A stretch of 22,157 bases of DNA from Chromera velia (Eukaryota; Sar; Chromeraceae), in contig JAHBMJ010002152.1 in NCBI GenBank assembly GCA_018398765.1, forward strand, positions 1 to 22,157. Reading direction: 5' to 3'. Below the pieces are notes generated by a model. It saw only the letters and a program-made list of their open reading frames with translations, was not told where the DNA came from and did not search any database. Numbering within the stretch: position 1 is the stretch's first letter; each line of letters begins with the position of its first letter. Shown piece after piece: positions 1 to 11,340 of this stretch. Position numbers and translations under genes: made by a program.

Positions 1-93
1 ACGCCAGAGCACATTGTAGATGAAGTTTTGGGAGTGTTTGGTTTGCTTTCTTCACGAAATTTGCAGGAGACGGCCGGAGACGGCACGTCTCTC

Positions 94-207
94 TCACTTG
101 ACTACAAACTTCGATCGCCTTCTTTTTCTCGCTTTCCTTATGTTTCCGTTGACCATGGCCAGTCGCTTGGTCAGTGCCTGTAGGTCATTTGCTGTCATCC
201 TCACTGC
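94..207 (-). CDS. possible terminal exon, small basic C-terminus
   Basis: On the minus strand a CAG acceptor preceded by a pyrimidine-rich stretch (about 220-208) is followed by an open frame that ends at a TGA at 96-94. An internal ATG at 198 would give 34 residues. The peptide looks like a helix followed by a strongly basic tail (RKARKRRRSKFVVK at the end), which reads more like coding sequence than the surrounding DNA. No upstream exon could be joined with confidence. A 116-codon open frame directly upstream (551-201, minus) would need an intron near 280-208, and no phase-compatible junction stood out. It could be the last exon of a short minus-strand gene divergent from gene A, or chance. 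Function unknown. Confidence 0.25.
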   Translation of the reverse strand, partial: AVRMTANDLQALTKRLAMVNGNIRKARKRRRSKFVVK

Positions 208-584
208 CTGCCAGAAGAGGACGTTGTAGTTGAGGGCGGCAGTGAGTCAATGGAGACGGCGCAAAACGAACCTCGGTTTTGCTCAGAGGTCTGGCCGCCG
301 CCGCAAAACACCCCGGGGTTGCCTGATTTGGGCTTGAGAGCGCTCAGCGCCGCCGCCAAAAAAGATAGAGGTTCCAAATAGGACATAATAGGACAGAGGG
401 GGTGATGGCTGGAGAGACAGGAGTCGCAAAAGCATTGGAGTCGTGATCGGACACCATCGGACAGCTCTGTATACGAGCCTTCAATGCATGAGAGCACCAG
501 GAATATCCAGCCCTCGGCGTTGCGGAAATCCTCGACAGCCGAGCTAAGCACTTGAATCTTTTTTCGACACAGCCCCTGCCGAGA

Positions 585-600
585 CGTATAAATATATCAA
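585..600. promoter_or_regulatory. TATA-like element upstream of gene A
   Basis: The sequence GTATAAATATATC lies in otherwise mixed-composition DNA about 460 bases upstream of the gene A start codon. It could direct a transcript with a 5' leader of roughly 430 bases. Read on the other strand, it could serve a short minus-strand transcript beginning near 551. TATA boxes are not universal in alveolates, so this assignment is weak. Confidence 0.25.
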
Positions 601-1055
601 AATATCTGTTGGAGTTCTCTTCTCTCTCGGGTATACGCGTTTTCCCTCTGTCAGGCAGCTGCGTGCTTCAGTCTTCCCCACGCATCCGTCCAGAAGGGAA
701 TTAGGGTAGCTGGCGATTCACAGAGAGAAGAGGGGGCACGAGAAAATTTTTCCTCTCGTCTTTTCTGCCGACCCGACTCAAAAGTGAGGCGTTTTCAGTC
801 TGCAAAGTTTCCGTCTCTCCGCTGCTCCCCCAATCCCCTTCGGTTTTTTCGCCTGACACCCAAGGGAAGGATCTCTCTTACAGAGGGGGGGGGAAGGGAA
901 AGACAAGGTGCGAGAGGATTTTCTTCTTCCAGCCGAGCTCTGGCCTTCCGTGATCTTTTCCTTCGCGGACCGGCCCGATTGAACACCCCCTCCCTCCCCC
1001 CTGTGCTGTCCTGTGAGTCGAAGGCTTTTCGCCACACTCCCACGAGTCAGACAGG

Positions 1056-3096
1056 ATGAGCTCAAATCCTCCTGGCTACCCTTATCTTGCTCCTCTGGGC
1101 GCAACGCCAGAGGAGATCGGAGAATTCAAGCGAAAGAGGAACGAAGAGTTGAGAGAAAACGACTCTGTCGAACTGCAGCGGGCACGTGAAAAGCAAAGGC
1201 AGATTCAAGAAAAACAAAAGACGTCGAAGGAGATGATTGGGAGGTTCGTCACTTCATATTTGGAGGACCGGTTGGCTTCTGGGAAGTTCAGCGAAGGGAT
1301 GCCTCTTACCAACTTGTACGCCTTTTCCGATGTGCAAAAAGAACTGGACGAGATAGCAGAAGTACAACCGCTTCTGCGGAATCGTTTTTTTCTCGATGCG
1401 CTCCGCGAGTGTCCCACCCTCTCCCTGACCAAAACCGGGAACGACATTCCATTGGCCGCACAGTCTGTCAAACTAAAGCGGGGAGGGAAGAGCGCCGGTA
1501 GGGTGCAAAACAAAAAACTGTGGATGGTTTGGTCAGTCATAGATAAAGCGGAGGCATATATATCTATTTGTTTTCGACATGGTAACTCGCTGGTTCGTTT
1601 TCTTCTCTGTGATTCCTGGCGACTTTCTGTCTCCATCTTCTTCGCTTTGCCCATTCGCCCCCTTGTGACCAATTCCCATTCTCTTTCTGTTTCTCTTTTT
1701 GCCGGTCTGTATTCGTTTCTCTACCCCGTCTGCCTCGTTGTGCTTTCTTTGGGCATGGGTCTCCCTTTATCCGTTCCCCTGATTCTCTCGTCTCTCTTCA
1801 TGTCCGGTCTCTCAGCTATTTCCTGCGTTCGCTCATCCCATTCGGTTCTTTTATGTCCAAATTCCCTTCCCTCTCACTCAGTTCCTGCTTCTCTTTCTCA
1901 CAAGTTCACTTCTGCTTCTCTGACACTGCTGTGCTGGTCTGTATTGGTCTGTGCAGTCCACGCAGTCTGGCACTGGGCCACTGCAGAGAGGCGCACTGTG
2001 TGTACGCCCACAGCGCCAGCGAGTGGTCCGGCAAGGACAGGAAGAAGGAGAGGTACTGTGAAGACCACTACCGGCACATCCTCTACGGTGACTTCCCGTG
2101 CCCCCGTCGGCACTTTTGTCACCACGCCCACCACCCGGGAGAGCTCGACAGTTGCGGGCAACATCCAGTTTCAGAACCGACCAGAGAGAACCGTCTGGTG
2201 GAATCGAGACGACCGTCAGCCACCGTGGAGTTCGAACCTGGGAAGTACTGGCCTCCGGAGTATTTCCTCCAGCATCTCTGTGCGCATTTGAGGAGGAAGA
2301 AGAGAGCAGTGTGCGTGAGGATGGTCCGATCGGGAAAGTGCGGGTTGAGGGACTGCGGATTTATCCATCATCCTTCGGTCAGTCGCTGTTCATCCCTTGA
2401 GAGCACTTGCCTTGTGAACTTTTGATCCCGTCTCTCCCTCTCTCCCTAACTTGTCGTATCACCTTTCCCTTTTTCGTGGTCAGCCGCATTGCCCTGTCTC
2501 TATCCCCACAGATAGATGGAAGTCTCAATTCCCATACCGACTCCAATGCCGCTCTCTTTCCTTCCTTTGAGCAATCAAGCACCTTTTCGTCGAGTCGAAT
2601 CACTTGTTCCTTTCCTTGCGGATCGATACAAAAGAAAAAAACTTGAGAAGCAAGCTGGCAGCCCAACCAGACTGAAGGCTAGAGCGAGCCTGCTTCCCTA
2701 GCCAAGTAAGTAGCCATCCAACAGAATGATCTTGCATGTCCTCCCTTAATTTTCTCTGCTGGCTGCAGGAGGTGGATGCCGAGCTCAAGTTCTTCCGTGC
2801 ACTCCGCCTGAGCTGGTGCCCCCGGACAGGTTGGCCGTTCGGGTGCCCGTTTGGGCCCCAGTGGTGCACCCACCCTCACAGGGATGCACCCCTGTGTGAC
2901 CACAGTGTACTCTCCTGGGCGATCAAGAAGGCCGCGGACGGTAGCGTGGCCCTCCTGAAGGAGGACATCAAGATTCTTCAGGACTGCGTCGACGAACACA
3001 CGATGGTGGCCTGCACAGGCCTCTCCCTGACTGACAAGACGCCCGGGATGTCAGTCGAACTTTTTGTGTGACACAGTGTTTTTGATTTTCTTTTTC

Positions 3097-3135
<39 letters not shown>

Positions 3136-3159
3136 CCCCCCCCCCTCTCTATATATATA

Positions 3160-3198
<39 letters not shown>

Positions 3199-5618
3199 GC
3201 TGTGTGTGCGTGTGCGTATCCTTGTGTCGGGATGGATTGGTATGCTCTGTATCTCGATGCATCGAGCGATTGCGTGTCGATCCTAAGAGGATCCTAGGCT
3301 GTCAGAGGCAATCAGAACCTTTCTCCGAAGCGCTGCTCAAGTTCTGTGTGTGGGTGATAGGCTGTTTTGGTGCTTCAACGGTTTCTGCTCTTCAAAAAAA
3401 AAAAAAAACGAGAGAGACAGTCAGTGTGCACGCGTGCGTATGTCTCCCTCTCCCTCTCTCTCTCTCTCTGTGTGTGTGAGTGTGTGCGTGTGTGCGATGG
3501 GGTCGTCAAGGACTCCCAGAATGAATGAAGATCAATAGCGAGCTGTACTGTGCCTTTCCTCCCTCAGTGTCCATCTCCTCATCCCCTGTCTCTTTGTCTG
3601 TCTGAGTGTCCGCCTCTCTTTAAATTTCTCTGTGTCTGCTTTCGTATTTCAGGATGTCTGTCGCCCTCACGTGGCTCGAGAGACTCATCGACGTGGAGAG
3701 CGACAAGCTCAGCTTCGAGTACAGGGTGAGGGAGATGCTCGCGATGGAGATCGGTCTCCGTCTCGGTGTGCTCTATGAGGTCTGCATCCGTCTCTTTCAG
3801 CGGCACGGAGCGGTGCCGGACCTGCAAGGGTTCTTCGACAGAACTGCGCACCGTCTCTCCTTCCCCTCCCACTCGCAGAGAATGCTCAGACGCATGCGAG
3901 GCAGTATTCCACAAGAAGACACCGGCCTAGCTTTCGAGGGGGTTGAGGCAGACCCCGACGGGGATGATCAGGATGTATCGGGACATGTGCCTCGGACTTT
4001 GTCGTTCGAAGATGGGGAGGATCAGTTCGCAGATGACGCTGCGGAGTGGAAGCTCCCCCGCATTTTTCACGTTTCGCTGAAGCTCTCTAAGTGGCTCCAG
4101 AGAGATACGGTGGCCCTCTCGCTCGATTCACTCAAAAGAGCCCTCAGCTCCCATTACCAGTCCTTCAAACTAGGCACCCTGAACAGAAACGCAGAAGCCC
4201 AGGCCCTCATTAAACGAGCAGAAACCCTCTCTGATCTCGCATCGTCTTCGAAAGGTCCCTCCCTTTTCTCTTCCTCTTCCCGTTCCTCAGAGCACTATCT
4301 CCTCCATGAGGAAGAGTCATGGATTCCCCAGGAGAAGCCTAGGAGGGGGGGTGAGGAGAAAGAGAAAGATACCATACTGACGGTGCCTGAGAGACCCCCT
4401 CCATCCCTCCGCAAGGACCACAGAGACCTCACACAAATGTTCCCCTCACTCAGAAAACCGCAACTCGCCCCCCCTCCCTTGAAAGATGTGCGCGACAAGG
4501 CCGTGTGCAACTTCTCCAACGACCTCGGGTCGAAGCTCGACCCGTTGGAGTTCTTCTTTGATCGCCTCGACACTGGCAGATTCCCTTCTGTCGAGCGGGG
4601 CTCAGAGAGGGCACGCCTGGACTGGTGTGAGGCCCTGAAAAGGGAAGGGTGGTGGGGGGTGCTAGACTCTGACGATTCCTTCACGCACTCTGTGGGGAGT
4701 GATGAGGATAAGAGAAGTGTGCTCATGCAGGAGGCACAGCTCAGGATCCCGCAGATCCCCGGACTCCCCACTGTCCTCTGCGGATTGAAGGAGAGAGAAA
4801 TGCTCTTTCTGTACGGGTGTGTCCTTGAGGGGGCCGACTATCTGAGATTAGGGATGGAGTATGTGAGGAGAGAGAGACAGAAGTTGGTGGAGTGGGGCTG
4901 GGGTTTTGGTGTGGAGTGGCCTCGGTCCTTCCACGGCTTCCCCGATCTCTCCTTTCTCTTCGTTTTGTTTGCGTCCACCTCCAAAATCCCCGTGATAAAA
5001 CAGATTGGGAGGGTCCAGAGAAGAGTGGAGTTTTGTAGGCATGTGCAGGAACCCCCCATTGGCCTAGGGGTGGGGGTGGGGGGACTTATGGAGAGAATAG
5101 AGATGCATGAGGAAGCGAGGAGAGGGATGGTAGGGGGGACTTGGGAGGACATCTTCCACAAGGCCGCGTTCCATCCGGCAGTCCGGACGCTCGCGCTGAA
5201 GGCACAGGTCAGTTGGACCAGCTGGTCATTTCTTTGGAGTCCTGTTAGTTACTGTTCTTCCTTTTTCTGTGATGGGTCTCCTTGATATGTCAAGCAATGA
5301 GTGCACTACTTTGCTTTTTTCCTCTTTTCTCCTTTTTTTGGCTTGTCGTGTGACTCACCTGGATGTCTGCGTGACGCTCTTTTCTTTTCCTGTCGTTTCT
5401 CTTCTGGGTCAGTTTCATGTGTCCTTGCTTCTTTGCGTCGTTTCGCTTCGCTTTTCCTTCATTCCTCTTTTCATGCCTGTCTCTTCTTTTCCCTTCCGTG
5501 CTTGCCGGTGTGTGTGGCATCGTTGAGGTGTTTGTGTGACTCGTTTTCTTTTGGTTCATTTTTGTTTCTCTTCTGGTTGCTTCATGCCTTTCTTTGCTTG
5601 GCCTCCTGTGGATCGGCG

Positions 5619-5650
<32 letters not shown>

Positions 5651-8622
5651 TTCACAACTGAGCGTCTTCTTTCATCGCTTTTGCTGCTCTCGCTTGGTTC
5701 GTTTTATCTGCATGCCGAGCAAAGGTTCTAGTGTCGTCATTTGCGTGTGCGTCTATGTGTGTGCTTGCTTCTAAAAGCACTGTACGTGTCGAAAGTAAGC
5801 GAGTGGGTGATGAGTGGGTGAGTGCGTCGGGAGGGTTTGTGAGGTGGTGAGGGCTTTTGTACGTTCGGATGTTGTGTACATGGGTTGAGAGTGAGGGGAG
5901 GGTGACAGAGAATGAAGGTTAGTGTGCATGAAAGGAGACCGTGTAAGAAAGTACAGCGAGAGAGGCCGAGGTTTATTCAAGGGAGGAAAGAGCGCAAGAA
6001 GCAGGCAGGTAGGGGCTGCCAGAGATAAGTGAGTGGCCGGGCTTCCCCACAGTGTTTGTGATTGATGGATTTTAGGATCGATGCCTGTATGAATTCTTTC
6101 GGTGGCGACTCGTTTGTGTTCAGATGCTTTTGACTAACTGCTGTCGCCGTTGTTGGCATGTTTGCAGGTTACCTCTCCGCATTGCTCGGAAGATGCCATC
6201 AAGTTCCTCTCGTTCGGTATGGCTACGAGCCCCCTGGAGCCTTTGTGGGGTGACGAGGAGGGAAAGTCTTCTGTCTTCTTCGCATACGACTCCACGGTCT
6301 TGTTGCTGTTGCTCAAGATCGTGCGAGGTGTCTGGGATGCGGATATGGAGTTGAAGATGCAGACTGAAGAAGAGGGGATGCAGCTGGAGGTGTTTGAGAG
6401 GTGGTTTGCGTCTGCTGCGAGGACAAGGGAAGGGCTGACCCTGCTGCACTACGGTGCGTCTTCTGTCGGTCGAGAGGGTTGTATTGTGTCTGTGTGTATG
6501 TTGGACGGAGAGAGTCGAGTCGAGTCCAGGCGAGAGGGACTGCGGTGTTGAGGAAAACGGAGGGAGGGATTCCGGGGGGGGGGTGTCGCAGCTGTTTTTT
6601 CTTGAGTGGAAATTTGGATTTTGAGACCGTGTGTGTGTGTGTGTGCATTTTTTCTCTTTCGGCACGTATGTTCTTTTCGCACGTCTGTTCCATCCCTTGT
6701 GCCTCAATTCATTCCTCCTTGCCTTCCTTCCTTTCTTCCTGCATTCTTGACTGTCCTTCTGATGGATCATCCCCCCCCCCGAGCCGCTTGTTCCCTGCCT
6801 ATCTGTTTTTGTTCACTTACTGGTGCCCTTCACATCGTTCTCTTTTCCGCCCCCTTCTCTTCCTCTCCCACCCCGCTCCTCCCTCTGTTGCTTGCAGTGG
6901 TAAGGAAGGGCTCTGACATCTACCGGTTCCAGGACGAGCTCCTCTTGAGGGTCGGGACGCATCTGCGCGTGAGGAAGGAGGAGCTGATGGAGTGGGAAAA
7001 GGGGCTCGACAAGAAGGAGAAGGAGGGTCCTTCCGCAGTGCCTCTCACGAGGGCGCGGAGGCTCCGAGATGCCCTTGACGCCACGCTCATGCGCATGGAC
7101 GTGAGTGAGTGAGTGAGTGAGTGAGTAAGAGAGGGAGGGAGGAAGGGCTGTGCGGCAGAGAGGAGAGAATTGGTGAATGAATTTCTAAGCAAGCTAGAGG
7201 GCGGGGGCGGGAGAGCGGTAGAGGAAGGAGAAGAGACAGAGGCAGATAGATAGACAGAGTAAACGAAAAAACGGACGAAGAAAATTGTTAGTTTTCGGTT
7301 CTTCTCTTCCACGCCTGGGAAACTTCTTGAGGACATGTCGGAGGGCCCCAAAAAAGAATCACTCAAGAAATAATGAAGCTGGGGGTGGCATTGAAAAAAA
7401 TACTCATAGAATAATACTGACTTTCATGTGCACTTGCAGAGGCGCCACGAGGACGGCCGAATGGTCGAAGGAAAGCTGGTCGAGGCCATGACCAAACAGC
7501 GGGCTGAGGCACGGAAGGTCGCCAAGTCCACAGACCGCCGCTTCTTGGAGGAGAAGCTGTCGCGCGAGGTGGCAATGGCGATGGTGGACGCGACAAACGG
7601 CGACAACGAGACGGTGAGCTGAACTTGAGCTGGAGTGGTTGTTGAACTGAGTGCCTATTTTTCTTTTTGCAGTTCTTCGTTTCTTTGATTGTGAGTGTGT
7701 GTACAGTGCAGCACTGCTGGAGTGCGGCGAAAGGCGGCGGGTGTTTGAATCAAAAGGGTGATGGCCGGAGTTTCAGTTCATGGATGCATCGATGGATGGT
7801 TGGAGTTGGTGTGTTTCTGGACATCTTTTTGCACACGTCATTCAGTCACTTTCCCGGTGCAGGGCGGGAGGGTGAGGTGAATGAAAAAGCTTGGCTCCTG
7901 TCTTCTGCATTCTGCTTTCTGTTCACCTGTTTTCTTTCCTTCCCTCCATAAAGGAACTAGATTGAGTCTGGAACCCTGCGGTCACTCACTCTTGTCCTTC
8001 TCTCTTTTCTCTCTTCCCTTTGTTGCAGCCGATTCAGTTCGCACGGAGACTCGGAGAGTCTGCCCTCGGCTGTCTGGAGTCTCTCAAGAACGTCAAGAAG
8101 AGCAAGAGGGGCTATGAATCGGCGCCCCTCGTTGTGTCTCGAGGAGGGGGGGGCGGACATGGAGGAGGAAGATGCTCCCCTGGCGTTCAGACCCACGGCA
8201 GCAAACAGGACAGCAGTCCTGTGGGTGGGGCTGCTGAGTCGGGTGCATCGACTGATGCAGCCTCGTCCGATGTCCTCCTCCATCTTCCGTGGACTTCGGT
8301 TGTGGAGCTCCCCGACGGACAGGGGGACTCGAAGGAAGAAAGCCGTGAGGGGGGGGGGAGCAATGTCGAGGCAGAGACCTCCCTGCATGATCATCGCGGA
8401 GACGGAGGAGATGGAAGGGACGAACCCCAGCAGGTCCCTCAGACCGGCTCCCACCCGCCCGCCGAGACGGGGGACCTGACTGGAGACTCCCAATCCCCCA
8501 TGCACCCCTCCACAGCGGCCCCTTCACAGAGCCCCCCCGAGTCCCCGGAAACCCAGGAGACGGCCCAGCTGCTCCAGTCGGATAGTCCCACAGACTCTTG
8601 TGCTGTCCCCCCTTCCCTCTGA
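1056..8622 (+). CDS. gene A: large multi-CCCH zinc-finger protein, eight exons
   Basis: Modelled exons are 1056-1531, 1957-2377, 2769-3049, 3653-5207, 6168-6453, 6898-7100, 7440-7613 and 8029-8622. All phases match and the total is 3990 bases (1329 codons plus stop). Residues about 18-60 are charged and probably coiled-coil. Four CCCH-like units follow: C159-x8-C168-x4-C173-x3-H177; a weaker C193-x13-C207-x5-C213-x3-H217; C278-x8-C287-x4-C292-x3-H296; and C316-x8-C325-x6-C332-x3-H336. CCCH fingers typically bind single-stranded RNA, so an RNA-binding role is likely by family. Their clustering loosely recalls Unkempt-type proteins, without proof. Residues 393-1074 are helical and unrecognised; a short GLTLLHY motif near 1000 recalls formin FH2 or ankyrin text but is too little for a call. 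The C-terminus (exon 8) is Ser/Pro/Gly/Glu-rich and probably disordered. The start is the first ATG of the open frame. If intron 3 is retained, translation stops at 3071, giving about 399 residues with all fingers. Exons 4-8 could instead be a separate gene starting at the ATG at 3654. Confidence 0.7.
1532..1956 (+). other. gene A intron 1
   Basis: The intron runs from a GTCAGT donor to a CTGTGCAG acceptor and is T/C-rich throughout, with no long pure repeat. It interrupts a codon after its second base. Splicing joins TG and T into the cysteine codon that supplies the first ligand of finger 1, which strongly supports both ends. Confidence 0.75.
2378..2768 (+). other. gene A intron 2
   Basis: A phase-0 intron from GTCAGT to GGCTGCAG separates the third finger unit (ending His296) from the fourth. 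The interior is pyrimidine-rich on the coding strand and holds no other recognised feature. Confidence 0.7.
3050..3652 (+). other. gene A intron 3 (repeat-rich)
   Basis: The donor GTCAGT at 3050 and acceptor TATTTCAG ending at 3652 join in phase, splitting an ATG codon as AT/G. The intron contains CT, C, TA and TG runs (3100-3216), an A15 run (3394-3408) and more CT/GT repeats near 3450-3495. The zinc-finger frame stays open into the intron until 3071, so retention would give a truncated protein. Confidence 0.65.
3100..3216 (+). repeat. compound microsatellite CT / C / AT / GT
   Basis: Within gene A intron 3, an uninterrupted CT run (3101-3128) is followed by a run of about 11 C (3135-3145), AT repeats (3151-3160) and a TG-dominated run to about 3216. 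The pyrimidine strand is the coding strand. Confidence 0.95.
5208..6167 (+). other. gene A intron 4, longest in the gene
   Basis: A phase-0 intron of 960 bases from GTCAGT to GTTTGCAG. The first half (to about 5770) is extremely T/C-rich on the coding strand and includes a TTTC tetranucleotide run at 5619-5648. The second half (about 5780-6060) turns G/A-rich with many GTGAG-like words, then returns to mixed sequence. I see no exon inside it that fits the flanking phase. Confidence 0.65.
5619..5648 (+). repeat. (TTTC)n microsatellite
   Basis: About seven TTTC units lie in the pyrimidine-rich half of gene A intron 4. Confidence 0.95.
6454..6897 (+). other. gene A intron 5
   Basis: The donor is GTGCGT and the acceptor GCTTGCAG; phase 1 on both sides (G plus TG gives Val). 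It holds a GT run at 6627-6646 and a C run near 6769-6780, and its 3' third is strongly T/C-rich. Confidence 0.65.
7101..7439 (+). other. gene A intron 6, donor within a (GTGA)6 repeat
   Basis: A phase-0 intron. The donor GTGAGT at 7101 is the first unit of six GTGA units (7101-7124) followed by GTAA. The interior is purine-rich, unlike the other gene A introns, and the acceptor CACTTGCAG ends at 7439. Confidence 0.65.
7614..8028 (+). other. gene A intron 7
   Basis: A phase-0 intron from GTGAGC to a long pyrimidine tract ending TTGTTGCAG. It contains no pure long repeat and no in-phase exon that I can see. Confidence 0.65.
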
Positions 8623-8929
8623 GAGTCAAGATGGTGTGCCTGCACGCGAGGTCTGCAGGAGAGGGCGTGGGAAGAGAAGAGAGGAGAGAGAGTTGGGAAG
8701 AGACGGAGACAGAGAAAGCGTGTAGTCTCGAGAGCATAGCAGCTGAAGGTCTGGTGGGACCTCTGCCTTCGCCACTGCTTTGGCTGCATGGCTGCGGCGT
8801 CTCTTTCTTGTTCTTTCGTCTTTTCCTTGGCTGTGTTTGTTGTCTTGTTTGATTCGTCGAATGTCCTTTTCTCTAGACTGTGGTAGCAATCTCTCTCATT
8901 CTCTGTTGGGTGGGTCGCTTTTGGAATGC

Positions 8930-8969
8930 TGAGTGAGTGAGAGAGTGAGTGAGTGAGTGAGTGAGTGAG
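8930..8969 (+). repeat. (GTGA)n tetranucleotide repeat
   Basis: A nearly pure GTGA/GAGT run interrupted once by GAGA. It has the same unit as the repeat at the gene A intron 6 donor but is not attached to any exon I can identify. Confidence 0.95.
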
Positions 8970-9388
8970 GAGGAAGAGAAGTAAGTGCAAGAATGGTTTT
9001 CGAGATGCTGGGTAGTTGAGGAGGAACGAAAGAATTGAAAGGGTTTTGTTGGAGAGAGAGTGGGTGAGAGAGGAAGAAGAGAAGGGTCACCGTTTGGTTG
9101 TTGGAGATGCTGGGTGGGTTGCGTCTTTGGTTTTCTCTGCAAGTCTCGCGAGAGGAATTGGGGGCCATGTGAGCTGAAGTCGGATTTTGCTTCAAAGAAG
9201 AAAAGCACCTTTTTCAGTGCCACGGCGCCTATTTTCCTTCCCCCCTTTCTGTCTGTCCGCGGCGTTGCGGGGACAATCGGTGATCTTTTCGTCTCCGTCC
9301 TCGGCACTGTGACACAAGGAAGGAAGAATTTGCCCTCACAAGGACCATAGGCTGCATGAAAGCGGTGGAAAGAAGTCGCGCGGGGACT

Positions 9389-9393
<5 letters not shown>

Positions 9394-9425
<32 letters not shown>
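9394..9425 (+). repeat. (GT)n microsatellite
   Basis: About 16 uninterrupted GT dinucleotides, followed by a GA-rich stretch. Confidence 0.97.
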
Positions 9426-9426
<1 letters not shown>

Positions 9427-9706
9427 CAGAGAGAGGGAGAGGTGGGGAGGGTAGCGGAGGAAAAGGACGGTGCCCAAGAGAATCCATTCTGGGAAGGGAA
9501 GTGCTTCTGTGCGAGCGAATCAGCAAGGCACGTCTTACTTCCCAAAATTTGTGTCCGAGTGCGGCTCCGCACAGGAAGAAGAGAGAGAGAGACGTTTCGA
9601 TCTCTAGGTCCCGTGGGATGGATCGGTGTCTGCTTTTTTTTTGAAGGATGCATGCGGCAGGCCCTCCAGCAAGCCTGTCACGTCAACTGCTGTTTTCGTG
9701 TCGATT

Positions 9707-9733
9707 ATTTCTTTCTTTCTTTCTTTCTTTCTC
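9707..9733 (+). repeat. (TTTC)n microsatellite
   Basis: About six TTTC units at the start of a longer T/C-rich tract reaching about 9830. Confidence 0.95.
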
Positions 9734-11032
9734 CCTCTCTTTCTCTTTCTCCTCCCCTCTCTTTTTCTTTTTTGTGCCTTCTTTCTTTGTGTTTGTTTCT
9801 GTTCGTCTCCTTTTTTTGTCTCCGTTCCAAAAAAGCGGGCGGGGGAGACCCCTCCCTCCTTCAAGGAGACAAATCGGTGCTTTGCGCGCTTTAAATGAAA
9901 ACAAGGCAGTCTGAGAAAAGAAACAGAAAGCGCAATGAATAAGTCTGTCCCTCGATCCTTCCGGAGGATTTGCACGATGAAAAGGAGCAGTTGCGGCGTC
10001 AGTCAAGGCCGAAGGAAGCCGTCCGTTTGCGACGGGCCGAAAGCCTCCACTGAGACGCCTATCTTTCGTGCCCTCTCTCTTTTCCCCTTTCGCCCCCTTT
10101 TTGTTTGTATGACCGGGAGAGTGATGGAGCGGAGGCAGGCTGTGCAGGAAGACGGGGGAATTAGAGACTTTCGAGGAACAATCGCGTCCTTTTTGCCTTT
10201 CTAGTTTCGGGAGTCGCTGAGGACGTGGAGCGACACGATGCTGAAGATGGGAGGCGGTGAGAACAGGCGTGGGGGAGAGCTCTGGAAAGGTGGGAGGGAC
10301 CCAAACAATGACAGGAAGAACGTACACGAGTTATTAATAAGAGGGGGGAGTCCGACTTCTCTCTCAGAAGAGTCATTCATTCCGTTCAAGCTGCATGCAG
10401 GGACGCGCTGCAGACAAGGAGTGTCAGTTGTGTGTGTATGTGTGTGAGTGCGGGTGCGTGTGGTGTCCGTCTGTCTGTCAGCCTGTCGCCAATATGATGG
10501 TAACGGCGTGTGACGAAATCCTCCTGGTTATTTTCAAATAGCCTGTTATCTTTCCCTGTTCACTCACAAGGAGGCATTTTTTTGCAGGTTCTCATACCAG
10601 TGAGCAGTTACACACACGCACGCACGAGCATGCACACACATACACATGTACGCACATGCATTCTTTCCATCTGGTCGGGAGGTCAAAAGAAGAGATCCAT
10701 AAGTAGAGAGGGATTTCTGTTACTGGCTGCCCAGAGCGATAAAGGGAACCCCAGAAGAAGAAATCAAACGATGCAGGGAGCCCCACAAGAAGAAGATAGC
10801 TAAACTCAAAGTCAAATGTACCGCCGCTACGTCGTGACAGGCCCTAAGGGAAAAGAAATGAAGAGAAACGAACTTGTTCAGATGGAAAGAATGTGGAAGT
10901 GCACAAGCGTAAGCCTGTACTGGGCAGAGAAGGGCCGCAGAGTACGCTTAAGGCCTGGAGCTCTGGTACTCTTCCACTGAGAGCGCGCCAAAAGAAAGGA
11001 AGAAGACAGAAGAGAATGAAAGGAAGTTTCAT

Positions 11033-11340
11033 GTGTCTGTCTGTCTGTGTCTGTCTGCCTGCCTGCCTGCCTGTCTTCGGAATGAAAAGAAGTGAAAAGA
11101 AAAGAAAAGACGATACAGTCTGTCTGTCTGTATGTATGTATGTATGTATGTATGCTTGTTGGTGCTGTTCTTTTGTCTTTGTTCTTTCTTTTTGTCTGTT
11201 ATGTGCATGAAGAAAAGGAGGGGGAAGAAGAAGAAACATATTGTCTGTATGTATGTATGTATGTATGTATGTGTGTATATATGTATGTATGTATGTATGT
11301 CTGCATGTGTGTATGTATGTATGTATGTCGGTCTACATAG
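11033..11340 (+). repeat. TGTC / TGCC / TGTA tetranucleotide cluster
   Basis: Three blocks of related tetranucleotides occur in 300 bases: TGTC with TGCC (about 11033-11075), TGTC then TGTA (about 11119-11154), and a long imperfect TGTA array (about 11244-11328). The blocks are separated by purine-rich spacers. Unit drift from TGTC to TGTA to TGCC suggests expansion and point mutation from one ancestral unit. Confidence 0.92.

Noticed and set aside
6420-6960. Formin FH2 or ankyrin assignment for gene A from GLTLLHY.
   Set aside because: Only a handful of residues match and the surrounding sequence lacks other hallmarks of either domain.
8093-8737. Long open frame on the minus strand across gene A exon 8, plus a second plus-strand frame at 8114-8479.
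   Set aside because: Both overlap exon 8, whose frame fits the phase of the preceding exon and ends the chain cleanly. GC- and purine-rich composition with few stops explains the extra open frames.
10205-10255. Possible isolated exon (FRESLRTWSDTMLKMGG) between CTAG and GTGAGA.
   Set aside because: It reads like protein but no neighbouring exon in a compatible phase was found and gene A already has a stop upstream.
9683-10327. A 214-codon minus-strand open frame ending in a Lys/Glu-rich tail.
   Set aside because: The tail is a translation of the TTTC/TCTC tract and the rest has no domain, splice context or codon pattern that supports it.
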